Source: Lachnospiraceae bacterium (GTDB taxonomy: Bacteria; Bacillota; Clostridia; Lachnospirales; Lachnospiraceae). From it: a DNA stretch of 64,000 bases. The notes beneath the pieces were generated by a model. It saw only the letters and a list, made by a program, of their open reading frames with translations. It did not search any database and had not been told where the DNA came from. The stretch spans positions 62,332 through 126,331 of the forward strand of contig JAJQHQ010000027.1 of NCBI GenBank assembly GCA_021199655.1, given 5' to 3'. The translations under genes and the position numbers were made by a program. Below are positions 8,007 through 17,640 of this stretch, in pieces. Every line of letters starts with the position of its first letter. Position 1 is the first letter of the stretch.

Positions 8007-9341
8007 ATGAAAAACACCTGGAAAAACGCGATTGTGTGGTGCAGCACCATATTTCTGACACTGGCTGCTGTGATTGCTTTTTATTTTATATTGCAAAACG
8101 GTGCTTCCATTATAAAGGGTATCAATTCCATGTTCAGTGCGCTGGCCTCCATCTGGCTGGGGCTGGGCTTCGCTTATGTGCTGGATCCGATCATTGTCTC
8201 CGGTGAAAAATATCTGCGGAAGCACAAGGTAGGGCCGACTGCTTCACGAGTATTGACGCTCGCTGCGGTACTGGCTTTGATCGCTCTGCTCATATTTCTG
8301 ATCTTCAGCCGCTTGATTCCGCGTCTGTTTGAAACGATCAACGGCCTCCTTGGTGATCTGCCTGCCATGCAGCGCACTTTCAACAGCTACCTGGACAGAG
8401 TCAATGAGTGGAATCCTGAGGTTTACAACTACATCCTCAACGCGATCAATTTTGCCACAGACTGGGTAAACACCAACCTGGACAAAACTTTCAATACCAT
8501 TACCCAGAGCTTCATCAACTTTATCTCCGGGATCGTGAATATCTTTGTCGCTCTGATCGTCCTCGTCTACGCCCAGATGTCGAAAGAGCGTTTTATCGGA
8601 CAGTCCAAGAAACTTCTGTATGCGGTCTGTCATCATCGCAAAGCCGCCACCTGGATTCTGGACGTTGCCAGGCAGGCGAACCTGATATTCAGCGGATTTA
8701 TCACCGGAAAGATCATTGATTCCGCGATCGTTGGCGTGATCTGCTTTATCTGCCTGTCATTCCTCAACATCCCTTATGTGCTGCTGATCAGCGTCGTCAT
8801 CGGTATCACCAATATCATCCCGGTATTCGGACCGTTCATCGGCGCGATCCCCTGCGCGATCCTGCTGCTGTTCGTTCAGCCCTGGGAGTGCCTGGTGTTT
8901 GTGATCTTTATCCTGATCCTGCAGCAGATAGATGGCAATATCATCGGACCGCGAATTCTTGGCAATTCGACCGGTGTGTCCGCGTTCTGGGTCATTGTCT
9001 CCATCTTAATCTTCAGCCATATTCTGGGCGTGGTCGGCATGATCGTCGGCGTCCCGATTTTTGCCACGATCTACTACATCATCAAGCGGATCGCGGAAGC
9101 CGAGCTCGCCAGCCAGAATCTGCCCACAGATTCCATGGCATACGTGACAGTCGATCACATTGATGAGAACAATCAGCTGGTCTATCTGTCAGACGAGGCT
9201 CCCCGGAAAAAGACGATTGCGCAGAGAAGATCGCCCATGGAAGTCTGGCGTGATACCAGAACCACTGCCGCCGCTCTGAAATCATTCTGTGAAAGAAAGT
9301 ACAACGATTTGAAAAACCGAAAGGAAGGACAGGATAAATGA
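8007..9341 (+). CDS. AI-2E family transporter
   Basis: A 444-residue multi-pass membrane protein of the AI-2E (PerM/TqsA/YtvI) family, whose named member TqsA exports autoinducer-2 in E. coli; others have unrelated roles such as sodium export. The first two helices are at about 7-50, followed by an extracytoplasmic region, then a dense C-terminal helix cluster holding the family hallmark GITNIIPVFGPFIGAIP and the QQIDGNIIGPRILG segment. The ATG at 8007 follows the promoter closely; the longer frame upstream is spurious. Its stop overlaps the luxS start by 4 bases (ATGA), so it is co-translated with the AI-2 synthase, which makes AI-2 export a reasonable guess. Confidence 0.9.
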   Translation: MKNTWKNAIVWCSTIFLTLAAVIAFYFILQNGASIIKGINSMFSALASIWLGLGFAYVLDPIIVSGEKYLRKHKVGPTASRVLTLAAVLALIALLIFLIFSRLIPRLFETINGLLGDLPAMQRTFNSYLDRVNEWNPEVYNYILNAINFATDWVNTNLDKTFNTITQSFINFISGIVNIFVALIVLVYAQMSKERFIGQSKKLLYAVCHHRKAATWILDVARQANLIFSGFITGKIIDSAIVGVICFICLSFLNIPYVLLISVVIGITNIIPVFGPFIGAIPCAILLLFVQPWECLVFVIFILILQQIDGNIIGPRILGNSTGVSAFWVIVSILIFSHILGVVGMIVGVPIFATIYYIIKRIAEAELASQNLPTDSMAYVTVDHIDENNQLVYLSDEAPRKKTIAQRRSPMEVWRDTRTTAAALKSFCERKYNDLKNRKEGQDK

Positions 9342-9817
9342 AAAAAATAGCAAGCTTTACAGTCGATCACATCCGGCTTCTGCCTGGCATCTATGTTTCC
9401 AGAAAGGATTATGTCGGAGAGGAAGTCATCACGACCTTTGATCTGCGTATGACAGCCCCCAACCGCGAGCCGGTCATGAATACGGCGGAAATGCACACCA
9501 TCGAACACCTTGGTGCGACGTTTTTGCGCAACCACCCGGAATACGCTTCCCGCACCATCTATTTCGGACCGATGGGCTGCCGCACCGGCTTCTATCTTCT
9601 GCTTGCCGGCGACTACGAATCCAGAGACATCGTACCTCTGATGAAAGAAATGTTCACTTTCATACGCGATTTTCACGATGAAGTGCCGGGTGCGCGTGCG
9701 CAGGACTGCGGAAATTATCTGGATATGAACCTGCCAATGGCAAATTATCTCGCTGACCGCTATCTGCGCGAGGTGCTGGAGAACATCGGGGAGGAGAATC
9801 TGAATTATCCGTCGTGA
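9338..9817 (+). CDS. luxS: S-ribosylhomocysteine lyase
   Basis: Splits S-ribosylhomocysteine into homocysteine and DPD, the precursor of autoinducer-2, in the activated methyl cycle. The 159-residue protein has all active-site residues: metal ligands His53 and His57 in HTIEHL, Cys124 in QDCGNY, and catalytic Cys81 in GPMGCRTGFY. Length is normal. The ATG overlaps the stop of the AI-2E transporter, and a strong terminator follows. No pfs (nucleosidase) gene is adjacent. Confidence 0.97.
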   Translation: MKKIASFTVDHIRLLPGIYVSRKDYVGEEVITTFDLRMTAPNREPVMNTAEMHTIEHLGATFLRNHPEYASRTIYFGPMGCRTGFYLLLAGDYESRDIVPLMKEMFTFIRDFHDEVPGARAQDCGNYLDMNLPMANYLADRYLREVLENIGEENLNYPS

Positions 9818-9876
9818 TATTCCGTATTCTTCCATATTTCCGCATTTATGTTTTCCGTTTTTTTGCCATATAGTTT

Positions 9877-9916
9877 GAGACAGGACAAAGTTCAGTTTGT
9901 CCTGTCTCTTTCTTTC
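9877..9916. terminator. Bidirectional terminator between luxS and the next gene
   Basis: A 13-bp stem GAGACAGGACAAA/TTTGTCCTGTCTC with a 6-base loop, then TTTCTTTC on the plus strand. Confidence 0.9.
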
Positions 9917-9927
9917 ATAGCATAAAT

Positions 9928-10569
9928 TCAGATCGGATACCCCTTCAGATAATAATCTCTCACGAACCGCATCAGTTCCTCCTCTCCCCTCTCATCGAGG
10001 ATGCGGAGCATCCCATGCAGCTCCTTTTTCGTCTGCGGGTGCATCAGGTAATGTCCCATACCCCGCTCGAAATAAGCAAGAGCGTCATGCTGTGTGTACG
10101 TCTCTTTGTTGTAGTTTTTGGACGCCGCAATCCGGTCCATCAGCATCTCAACGACATATTTACGCGGCATCTGCACCGCCTGCAGCGGAAACGACCTGGA
10201 ATGAACATCCGTGTTTGAAGTCACGCGCAGCGGGCGGCTCTTCTGGCCATTCTTCTTTTTCGCCGGTTCCCGGTAATCCAGCCAGTATTCAAAGTGATGG
10301 CGGTTGCGGCCCTTGTGATGCATCCAGGCCTCCGAATAGCCCTTGTCGCGGCGCTCACCGTTATTCGGGCTGCTCTTCCCGTCATCATAATAGCGGAAGC
10401 CCTCGAGCAGCTCCGAGGGCATGTATTTCGACAGATCATGCGTAAGGCCCTGCCAGTACAGTCCAACCTTAAAGCACTCTCTCATCACATATATCTTGTG
10501 CTCCGTAATGGTTTTTAAGTGTCCTTTCGCTTTCTCCCAGGTAATCTTGTTTGATTTATTCTTTTCCAT
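9928..10569 (-). CDS. DUF5662-like protein
   Basis: A 213-residue soluble protein resembling the DUF5662 family found in Firmicutes. It carries clustered acidic and histidine residues such as LTHDLSKYMPSE, AWMHHKGRNRHHFEYWLD and a later TYTQHDALAYFERGMGHYLMHP, which look like metal ligands of an HD-like helical fold. That reading is an inference, and no activity is established. The ATG at 10569 is preferred over a TTG ten codons upstream. The Shine-Dalgarno site is weak. It lies downstream of the GH13-like gene on the same strand. Confidence 0.6.
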   Translation of the reverse strand: MEKNKSNKITWEKAKGHLKTITEHKIYVMRECFKVGLYWQGLTHDLSKYMPSELLEGFRYYDDGKSSPNNGERRDKGYSEAWMHHKGRNRHHFEYWLDYREPAKKKNGQKSRPLRVTSNTDVHSRSFPLQAVQMPRKYVVEMLMDRIAASKNYNKETYTQHDALAYFERGMGHYLMHPQTKKELHGMLRILDERGEEELMRFVRDYYLKGYPI

Positions 10570-10626
10570 CGTTCTTGTCCATCCTGACCGCAGCGCCAAT
10601 CCCGGTTTCTTATTCTTTCCGTTTCC

Positions 10627-12711
10627 TTATTCTTTCCGTTCCTTTACTCTTCCTGCTCCGCCGTTCTTCTTCTGTTTCTTCTTATGCTGCGCTCTCCCCT
10701 CCAGTACCACGACTGTTCGCGGAGTGACCGTGAACAAGCGGGCTTCTCCCAGATTTTCCTGCGCATCCGGCGGCAGAAAACTTTCCGGCAGATATGTGTC
10801 CATCACCCGCATCCAGGAATATCCCTCCGGAATGAGCGGCAGGGCAAACTGCTGCTCCTCCCAGTGAAAGTTCCAGGCAATATAAAGGAAGCCTTCCTCA
10901 CCGGCATAATGCCCGGAGTACATGCACCCCATATGCAGACTGGAATTACGCATATCTCCGTACCAGGCACGCTCCCCGTGATAGGACAAATCCGGAAATC
11001 CGCTTGAGAGGTAATCCACACACTGCGGTTCCGCGGCAAGATGCAGAATGCGGTGTGCCTTTCGGAAAGCGATCAGCTGACTGACAAAAGAAGTCAGTTC
11101 ACGGCTTGCCTTCGTGCGGCTAAAATCCAGCCACGTCAGCTCGCTGTCCTGGCACCAGGGATTGTTGTTTCCCTTCTGCGAATTGCCAAATTCGTCACCA
11201 GCCAGCAGCATCGGCGTTCCCTGAGAGAGAAGCATCATCGCATACGCGTTTTTGCGCTGACGCATGCGCAGTGAGGAAATCTTCCGCTTCGTGCTTGGGC
11301 CTTCCTCGCCGCAGTTCCAGCTGTAATTTGCGTCGGAGCCGTCGCGCCCCATCTCACCGTTCTCATCGTTGTTTTTCATATTGTAAGAGACGAGATCCAT
11401 CATGGTGAATCCGTCGTGATTGGTCATATAATTGATCTGAGCACAGCCGGCCGGGTTTTGCCGCGTACGCCAGCTAAATGCCTCCAGAGTCCCTGCGTCC
11501 CCTTTTAAGAGCCGCCGGCTGTCATTCATAAAGCCATCATTCGACTGCGCGATCCTGTGATGCATCTTGCCGGCATTTTCCGCGGCAAGGTCATCCGCAT
11601 ACCAGCTGCAGATCAGTTTTCTGCAGGCAAACAACGGCAGGCGCGCCAGTGCGGCAGAAAGTTCCTCCCGCCCGACGATGGAAAAACCGTCCACATGATA
11701 TTCATATGCCCAGTGATTCAGGCAGGCAATAATCTGACTGATGTCCGTCTCTTCTGAAAAAGAAAATTCCAGAATTACCTCGATTCCATTTGCATGAAAC
11801 GCCCGGACCATATCCTTAAATTCAATATCCGCGCGGTCTGAAGCCGCATAAGAGGCCTTCGGCGCGAAGTAAAAGCCCGGACCATAGCCCCAGTAATTTT
11901 TGCGGAATTCCTGCCTGTTCTCCCATTTCCCCGTCAGGTCCTCCTTACTGTGACCAAACCGGGTGACAGGATCATGCGCTGCTTCTATTCCCGTTGGCAG
12001 ATCAAACGCATGATCCAGAGTTTCTTTCATCGCAGTCTGATCCGGCTCCGGACTGCTGCCGATATATGCCGGCAAAGCGCTCTTCCCGGACTGCTTTCCG
12101 CCGGAGACAGTACGGGTAAACAGATATTCCGGAATCTCCAGTTCTGAAAACTCATAGACCGGCATCAGCTTTACCTGATTGATGCCAAGCGACAGCAGAT
12201 AGGGAATCTTCTTTTTCAGACCTGCGAACGTGCCCTTCAGACTGCCGGCAACGCCGGAATTTTTATGTTTCGTAAAGCCGCGCACATGCAGATGATACAT
12301 GACGGCGTCAGAAAACGGAATATCCGGCAGCCGGTCATTGCCCCAGCGCCAGGTTCCCGTCACAAACGCGCCGCGAATCCCGTGCGGAGAAAACGAAGGC
12401 ACCTGTCCATAAACCTCACGCCCGGCGATTCTTCCCGCATACGGATCAGTCACTACCGTGTCGCCGTCACGGAAATTGTATTCATACTCATCCGCGGCAA
12501 GCTTTACCTTCATGGAATAAAAATTGCCCGGAACGGAAGGTTCCGGGAAGGGAAGTTCAGCCGCCACCTCTTCCGTCCCTTTTTTATATAACAACAATAC
12601 CGGACGATCAGCGCCCGACGCATAATATCCAAAATGTACCCCGTCTCTGCAAACCGTAGTGCCAGGGGTGCTGATGCCATCCTTCAAAATCTGAAATCCG
12701 TTGTCCCCCAT
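10627..12711 (-). CDS. Catalytically degenerate GH13 debranching-enzyme homologue
   Basis: A 694-residue homologue of GlgX/isoamylase-type glycogen debranching enzymes, with a CBM48-like N-terminal domain (about 15-100) and a GH13 barrel. The C-terminal part is close to the family (TNHDGFTMMDLVSY, LLSQGTPMLLAGDEFG, NNPWCQDSELTWLDF). The conserved catalytic regions are altered. Region I reads IEVILEFSF where DVVYNH is expected. Region II is VDGFSIV and lacks the Arg and nucleophile Asp of GFRFD. Region III is KLICSWYADD and lacks the acid/base Glu of AEPWD. Only the region IV Asp in NHDG (about 433) remains. It is probably not an active hydrolase and may bind glycogen. AGGAGG overlaps the stop of exoA just upstream. 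Confidence 0.85.
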   Translation of the reverse strand: MGDNGFQILKDGISTPGTTVCRDGVHFGYYASGADRPVLLLYKKGTEEVAAELPFPEPSVPGNFYSMKVKLAADEYEYNFRDGDTVVTDPYAGRIAGREVYGQVPSFSPHGIRGAFVTGTWRWGNDRLPDIPFSDAVMYHLHVRGFTKHKNSGVAGSLKGTFAGLKKKIPYLLSLGINQVKLMPVYEFSELEIPEYLFTRTVSGGKQSGKSALPAYIGSSPEPDQTAMKETLDHAFDLPTGIEAAHDPVTRFGHSKEDLTGKWENRQEFRKNYWGYGPGFYFAPKASYAASDRADIEFKDMVRAFHANGIEVILEFSFSEETDISQIIACLNHWAYEYHVDGFSIVGREELSAALARLPLFACRKLICSWYADDLAAENAGKMHHRIAQSNDGFMNDSRRLLKGDAGTLEAFSWRTRQNPAGCAQINYMTNHDGFTMMDLVSYNMKNNDENGEMGRDGSDANYSWNCGEEGPSTKRKISSLRMRQRKNAYAMMLLSQGTPMLLAGDEFGNSQKGNNNPWCQDSELTWLDFSRTKASRELTSFVSQLIAFRKAHRILHLAAEPQCVDYLSSGFPDLSYHGERAWYGDMRNSSLHMGCMYSGHYAGEEGFLYIAWNFHWEEQQFALPLIPEGYSWMRVMDTYLPESFLPPDAQENLGEARLFTVTPRTVVVLEGRAQHKKKQKKNGGAGRVKERKE

Positions 12712-12722
12712 CGAAAGCCCTC

Positions 12723-13475
12723 CTAAATATCAATCGTCAACTCTACCGGGCAGTGATCCGACCCGAAAACTTCCGTATGGATCACAGCGTCCAAAAGCTT
12801 TTCCCGAAGACAGTCTGAGACGCAGAAATAATCGATCCGCCAGCCTGCATTCTTCTCCCGCGCATGGAAACGATAGGACCACCAGCTGTAGATACCCTCC
12901 TTTTCGGGATAAAAATACCGAAACGTATCCGTAAACCCCGCGCGAAGCAGAGCAGAAAATTTGCCGCGCTCTTCATCCGTAAAACCGGCATTCTTATGGT
13001 TCGTTTTCGGGTTCTTCAGATCAATTTCCTCGTGCGCGACATTTAAGTCCCCACAGAAAATAACCGGCTTTTTCTTCTCCAGACCTTTCAGATAAGCAAG
13101 AAAGGCATCCTCCCATTCCATCCGATAGGAAAGGCGCGCAAGCCCGTCTTTTGAATTCGGCGTATAGACCGTCACAAGATAAAAAGTCTCATATTCCAGC
13201 GTGATCACACGTCCCTCGTGATCATGCTCCTCGATGCCAATCCCGTAAGCCACGGAAAGCGGCTCCTTTTTCGCGAAGATCGCCGTCCCGGAATATCCTT
13301 TTTTCTCCGCGTAATTCCAATATTGATACGGACGCAGGGAAAGATCAATCTGTCCCTCCTGCAGCTTCGTCTCCTGCAGACAGAAAAAATCCGCGTCTGC
13401 CTGCTCAAAATACTCCGTAAACCCTTTCTGCACACACGCCCGCAGACCGTTCACATTCCAGGAAATCAGTTTCAT
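12723..13475 (-). CDS. exoA: Exodeoxyribonuclease III / AP endonuclease
   Basis: A 250-residue member of the ExoIII family, which cuts DNA at abasic sites and trims 3' ends in base-excision repair. Motifs visible: [13 protein letters not shown] at the start, LQETKLQEG with the metal-binding Glu, [22 protein letters not shown] and the C-terminal [11 protein letters not shown]. The ATG at 13475 follows a GGAGAC ribosome site; the longer frame is not conserved. The downstream GH13-like gene starts 12 bases after its stop and shares the transcript. Confidence 0.95.
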   Translation of the reverse strand: MKLISWNVNGLRACVQKGFTEYFEQADADFFCLQETKLQEGQIDLSLRPYQYWNYAEKKGYSGTAIFAKKEPLSVAYGIGIEEHDHEGRVITLEYETFYLVTVYTPNSKDGLARLSYRMEWEDAFLAYLKGLEKKKPVIFCGDLNVAHEEIDLKNPKTNHKNAGFTDEERGKFSALLRAGFTDTFRYFYPEKEGIYSWWSYRFHAREKNAGWRIDYFCVSDCLREKLLDAVIHTEVFGSDHCPVELTIDI

Positions 13476-13664
13476 TCGTGTAAAGTCTCCTACTGCTATT
13501 GTTTTCCGCTTCCCGCTGCCAGATCCATGCAGCAAATCTTTCGTTTATCTTAACATGACTACTTCTATAAAACAAGTTGAAATTTCGTATTTTAGCCGGA
13601 GTTTTCAGAAAAAAAGACAAAATCATGAGATTTGATATATTTTTGATATCTTTTGATTATAAGC

Positions 13665-13693
13665 TTGCTATTTCGCGGGCTTTCTGGTAAAGT
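13665..13693 (+). promoter_or_regulatory. Predicted promoter for DUF1292 gene
   Basis: TTGCTA at 13665-13670 and TAAAGT at 13688-13693, spacing 17, about 78 bases before the start. Confidence 0.45.
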
Positions 13694-13770
13694 GTCCATG
13701 ACAGCGGCTGTAAGAAACAGCGGCAATCTATTTAAAAAATACTGATCGGAAATCGGGAAAGGACTTCAAT

Positions 13771-14118
13771 ATGAGTGAATTAGAAAACTGCAGCGGAAAC
13801 TGCGCCGGATGTCAGGAAGAATGCGACGGCGGTGCAACGATCACACTGACACTGGACAACGATGAAGTGATTGAGTGTCAGGTACTGACGACCTACACGG
13901 CAGCGGGGAAAGACTATATCGCGCTTTTGCCTTTGAATGAGCAGGGAATTAATACGGATGGCGAAGTATTCATTTACCGTTATCATGAGGAGAACGGTAC
14001 TCCCGTCCTCGAAAATATCGAGAGCGATGAAGAGTATGAAGCGGCATCCGACGGCTTTGACGAATGGCTGGACAGCCTCGAGTATGATGAGCTCGTATCC
14101 GAGGAGGAAGTACAATAG
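13771..14118 (+). CDS. DUF1292 protein with cysteine-rich N-terminus
   Basis: A 115-residue acidic protein. The middle part matches the DUF1292 (YrzB-like) family: a small beta-rich domain with ITLTLDNDEVIECQVLTTY, DYIALLPL and EVFIYRYHEE. The N-terminus carries four cysteines in NCSGNCAGCQEEC, which could hold a metal; this is an addition to the usual family. The C-terminal third is almost all Asp, Glu and Tyr. GGAAAGGA precedes the ATG. The gene converges on the helicase gene with only 7 bases between stops. The function of DUF1292 proteins is not known. Confidence 0.75.
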   Translation: MSELENCSGNCAGCQEECDGGATITLTLDNDEVIECQVLTTYTAAGKDYIALLPLNEQGINTDGEVFIYRYHEENGTPVLENIESDEEYEAASDGFDEWLDSLEYDELVSEEEVQ

Positions 14119-14125
14119 TCGAATT

Positions 14126-16045
14126 TTACGGCATAAGTTCGTCCAGAAACTCGGACGGCTCCATCACTTTACCATAGCGCTCTTTTATGTAGAACAGATG
14201 CAGCCTGTCTTTTGCGCGCGTCATACCGACATAAAACAGACGGCGTTCTTCCTCCAGATCCGCTTCCAGCGCGGCGCGGTGATGAGGAAGAATGCCTTCA
14301 TTGATATCCGGAAGAAAAACTTCCGGGTACTCCAGCCCTTTCGAGGCGTGGAACGTGGCGATCGTGACCGCGTCCTCGTCTTTTTGTTTTGCTTTTTTCC
14401 GGTTTTCTTCCATCGCAGCCCGGTATTCATCGATATGAGTATACCATTCTGTCAGGGAAGAATAAGGCTTCGCACTCTGCTGCAGCTCATCCAGCACATC
14501 AAGCAATTCTTCCGGCTTCATCCGCCTGGCAGCCGCATATTCCCGCAAATATTCCTCATACCGCATTCCGTAGCGGATATAATTGATCGCCGCGAAAGGT
14601 TTCAGGGAAGGCAGAAGGCGCAGGTCAGCTTCCAGCCGGATCAGACGGTCCTGCATCCAGTCTTTATCCTGATAAAAAGCTTTAAGAGCATCGAAAGAAA
14701 TCCGCTGGCTGTCTCCCTGCGCAAAAGAAGCGCCTGACTGCGGAATTTCCATCGATACGGCAGAATGATTCCGGGAAGAAAGCGCCACCGCTTCCCTGCT
14801 GATATATCGTTTCGGACGGTTCATAATCTGCAGAAATTCTGTCCGCTCCGGTCCCTCATACGCCAGATGAAGATATGCAAAAATGTCCTTTGCGATCCAG
14901 TGATCATACACACTCGGCATAGATTCGCGCATCACAAACGGAATGCCGAATTCCAGCAAACGTCCGGCAAAGGGGCCTGCCCCCTGGTTGGTTCGTACCA
15001 GGATTGCGAGATCCCGGTATGGGATTCCGGCTTCCTTCCGCTCCCTGATCAGCTTTAAAAGATACAGGCTTTCATGATCCTGATTCTGAAATTCCCGGAT
15101 CTCAATCGGCGTCCCGTTCTCCCGGACATTATGGATATCTTTGGCAAACCGATGCGCATTTTTTCCGATCACGCATGCGGCACCATCGATCACAGCTTTT
15201 GTCGAGCGAAAATTCTTATCCAGCAGAATGGTTTCCGCTTTTGGATAATCTTTGGGAAAATTCAGCATGATCTCAGGTTTCGCACCACGAAAGCGGTAAA
15301 TGGACTGATCGTCGTCGCCCACAATAAAAAGGTTGTCCCGCGGCGCCGCCAGAAGTCTTACAATCTCATACTGCAGCAGGTTGATGTCCTGAAACTCGTC
15401 AACAAGGATATAATGCCAGTGTTCCTGCCAGACATGCAGAATGTCCGGTCTCTGTGTCAGAAGCTCCCAGGTGCAGGTGAGCATATCATCGAAATCCAGA
15501 AGTCCTTCCCGGCGGTGCATTTCTTCATAATCGCGGCAGACCAGCCGGAATACATCTTCCGGGCAGGAGCGGGAATAGTAATGCTCCAGCGGGATCCGTT
15601 CATTCTTTACCATGCTGATCTCCGCGGCAAGCTCAGTGATACTTTCCTGGTCTGAGTCTGCACGTGCACCATAGCCCTGCGGGGAAGCGCCGTTGTAGCG
15701 AAGCAGCAGACTCCGGAGCATTTTCATTTTGGTCTCCTCGCTCATGATATTCGCGGAAGTGAAATGATAGGCATTTTTGAGAATACCAAAAAAGACCGCG
15801 TGAAATGTGCCGAATGTCACACCGCCTTTCGGACAGATTGCCGAAAAGCGGGTCTGCATTTCCTGCGCGGCGGCTTTGGTAAATGTAATGACCAGAATTT
15901 CCCGCGGGCTGACCCCATATGTGTCGATCAGATATCTGGTCCTCTGCGTGATAACAAGGGTTTTACCGGAACCTGGCCCGGCCAGTACCATGGCCGGGCC
16001 GTCTTTGTGGGCGATCGCCCGATTTTGAGCTTTGCTGAATCCCAT
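14126..16045 (-). CDS. UvrD/PcrA-type superfamily 1 DNA helicase
   Basis: A 639-residue ATP-dependent 3'-5' helicase. Motif I is LAGPGSGKT, motif Ia ITFTKAAAQEM, motif II DEFQDIN, motif III GDDDQSIYRFRGA, motif IV NFRS, motif V IATFHASKGLEYPEVFLP and motif VI LFYVGMTRAKD, so all are present. It is about 80-100 residues shorter than typical PcrA and lacks the usual C-terminal extension, so I regard it as an accessory UvrD-like helicase, not the main PcrA. The gene runs opposite to the DUF1292 gene and lies 87 bases downstream of gltX on the same strand. Confidence 0.9.
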   Translation of the reverse strand: MGFSKAQNRAIAHKDGPAMVLAGPGSGKTLVITQRTRYLIDTYGVSPREILVITFTKAAAQEMQTRFSAICPKGGVTFGTFHAVFFGILKNAYHFTSANIMSEETKMKMLRSLLLRYNGASPQGYGARADSDQESITELAAEISMVKNERIPLEHYYSRSCPEDVFRLVCRDYEEMHRREGLLDFDDMLTCTWELLTQRPDILHVWQEHWHYILVDEFQDINLLQYEIVRLLAAPRDNLFIVGDDDQSIYRFRGAKPEIMLNFPKDYPKAETILLDKNFRSTKAVIDGAACVIGKNAHRFAKDIHNVRENGTPIEIREFQNQDHESLYLLKLIRERKEAGIPYRDLAILVRTNQGAGPFAGRLLEFGIPFVMRESMPSVYDHWIAKDIFAYLHLAYEGPERTEFLQIMNRPKRYISREAVALSSRNHSAVSMEIPQSGASFAQGDSQRISFDALKAFYQDKDWMQDRLIRLEADLRLLPSLKPFAAINYIRYGMRYEEYLREYAAARRMKPEELLDVLDELQQSAKPYSSLTEWYTHIDEYRAAMEENRKKAKQKDEDAVTIATFHASKGLEYPEVFLPDINEGILPHHRAALEADLEEERRLFYVGMTRAKDRLHLFYIKERYGKVMEPSEFLDELMP

Positions 16046-16132
16046 GCTTCTCCAAAATACAATGAAATAATGTTTGATGTGTCAGATCAAATATTCTGTG
16101 TCTGTGATCATCCAAAAATCAGCATATGCTGC

Positions 16133-17590
16133 TTACTGAGCAGCTTCCAGCTTCGCTATAGCCGCCCGGATTCTTAAAAGAGACTCTTCTTTGCCCAACA
16201 CATCCATAATTTCCGTCGCACCAGCCGGAGTCATGGCCTTGCCGGACACCGCGATGCGCACCGGCCACATCACAAAATTGACCTTGCAGCCTTTTTCATC
16301 CACGTAAGCCTTTAAAAGAGTAAACAGCGCGTCGTTCGAAAAATCCTCCTGCGCTTCCAGCCGCGGCAGCAGGTCTTTTAAAACCTCCAGACTTGTCTCT
16401 TCTGTCGATTTGGACTTTTTGTTTGTATAAAGCGAGACATCGTACGCCGGCATTGTCTCAAAAAAATCCACCATATCCGCAATGTCCGGGTAGACTTCAA
16501 TGCGGGTCTTGACCATCGCGGCAATCCTGCGCAGATCCTGCCCCTTCGTCAGGGATTTCTCCAGATACGGCAGAGCATTCTGATAGAACACTTCGTCGTC
16601 CATTGCCTTTAAATATTCCCCATTCATCCAGCGGAGCTTCTGAATGTCAAAGACAGCCGGCGATTTGCTCATATGACGGTAGTCAAATGCTTCCACCAGC
16701 TCAGGCAGGGAGAAAATCTCACGGTTGTCCTCCGGGCACCAGCCGAGCAGCGCGACGTAATTGATGATTGCTTCGGAGACAAAGCCCTGTTCCAGCAGAT
16801 CCTCAAAAGAGGAATGTCCGGAGCGCTTGCTGAGTTTTTTGTGTTCCGCGTCCGTGATCAGCGGACAGTGTACGTACACCGGTACTTCCCAGCCAAAGGC
16901 CTCATAAAGACGGTTGTATTTCGGGGCAGAGGACAGGTATTCATTGCCGCGAACCACATGGGTGATCCCCATCAGATGGTCGTCCACCACATTCGCAAAA
17001 TTGTATGTCGGGAAGCCATCCGATTTGATCAGGATCATATCGTCGAGTTCTTCGTTCGGAACCTCAATCGTGCCGTAAATCTCATCTTCAAATTTAGTTG
17101 TTCCTTCCCGCGGCACATTCTGACGGATGACCCACGGAATACCTGAGGCGAGCTTTTCCTCGACCTCCTCTTTTGTAAGATGCAGGCAGTGCTTGTCGTA
17201 GACGGAGATTTCCTTTCCGGCTACTTCCTGCTTTAAGGATTCCAGACGTTCCTTCGTGCAGAAACAGTAGTAAGCTTCTCCCTTTTCCACAAGCTCCTTC
17301 GCGTATTTCATGTAGATGCCGGCCTTCTGACGCTCGCTCTGCACATATGGGCCGCAGCCGCCGTCCTTATCCGGTCCCTCATCATGCTTCAGGCCGGTCT
17401 TTTCCAGCGTCCGATAGATGATGTCCACTGCTCCCTCCACAAGGCGTTCCTGATCCGTGTCTTCAATCCGCAGCATAAACGTACCGCCTGCGTGCTTCGC
17501 GATCAGATACGCGTAAAGGGCTGTCCTTAAATTTCCCACATGCATCCGGCCGGTCGGGCTCGGCGCAAATCTTGTTTTTACATTTCCCAT
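16133..17590 (-). CDS. gltX: Glutamyl-tRNA synthetase
   Basis: Charges tRNA-Glu (and perhaps tRNA-Gln in organisms that use the amidotransferase route). The 485-residue class I synthetase begins with [20 protein letters not shown] (HIGH-type motif as HVGN), contains [25 protein letters not shown] and the KMSKS loop as KKLSKRSG. Length is normal. The start at 17590 follows an AGGAG-type site. It lies 50 bases after the ftsW-like gene and could share its transcript. Confidence 0.96.
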   Translation of the reverse strand: MGNVKTRFAPSPTGRMHVGNLRTALYAYLIAKHAGGTFMLRIEDTDQERLVEGAVDIIYRTLEKTGLKHDEGPDKDGGCGPYVQSERQKAGIYMKYAKELVEKGEAYYCFCTKERLESLKQEVAGKEISVYDKHCLHLTKEEVEEKLASGIPWVIRQNVPREGTTKFEDEIYGTIEVPNEELDDMILIKSDGFPTYNFANVVDDHLMGITHVVRGNEYLSSAPKYNRLYEAFGWEVPVYVHCPLITDAEHKKLSKRSGHSSFEDLLEQGFVSEAIINYVALLGWCPEDNREIFSLPELVEAFDYRHMSKSPAVFDIQKLRWMNGEYLKAMDDEVFYQNALPYLEKSLTKGQDLRRIAAMVKTRIEVYPDIADMVDFFETMPAYDVSLYTNKKSKSTEETSLEVLKDLLPRLEAQEDFSNDALFTLLKAYVDEKGCKVNFVMWPVRIAVSGKAMTPAGATEIMDVLGKEESLLRIRAAIAKLEAAQ

Positions 17591-17640
17591 AATCTTCTCC
17601 TCTTTCTCCTGTTTTATGATGTGTCCTTTTGTCTCTTATG

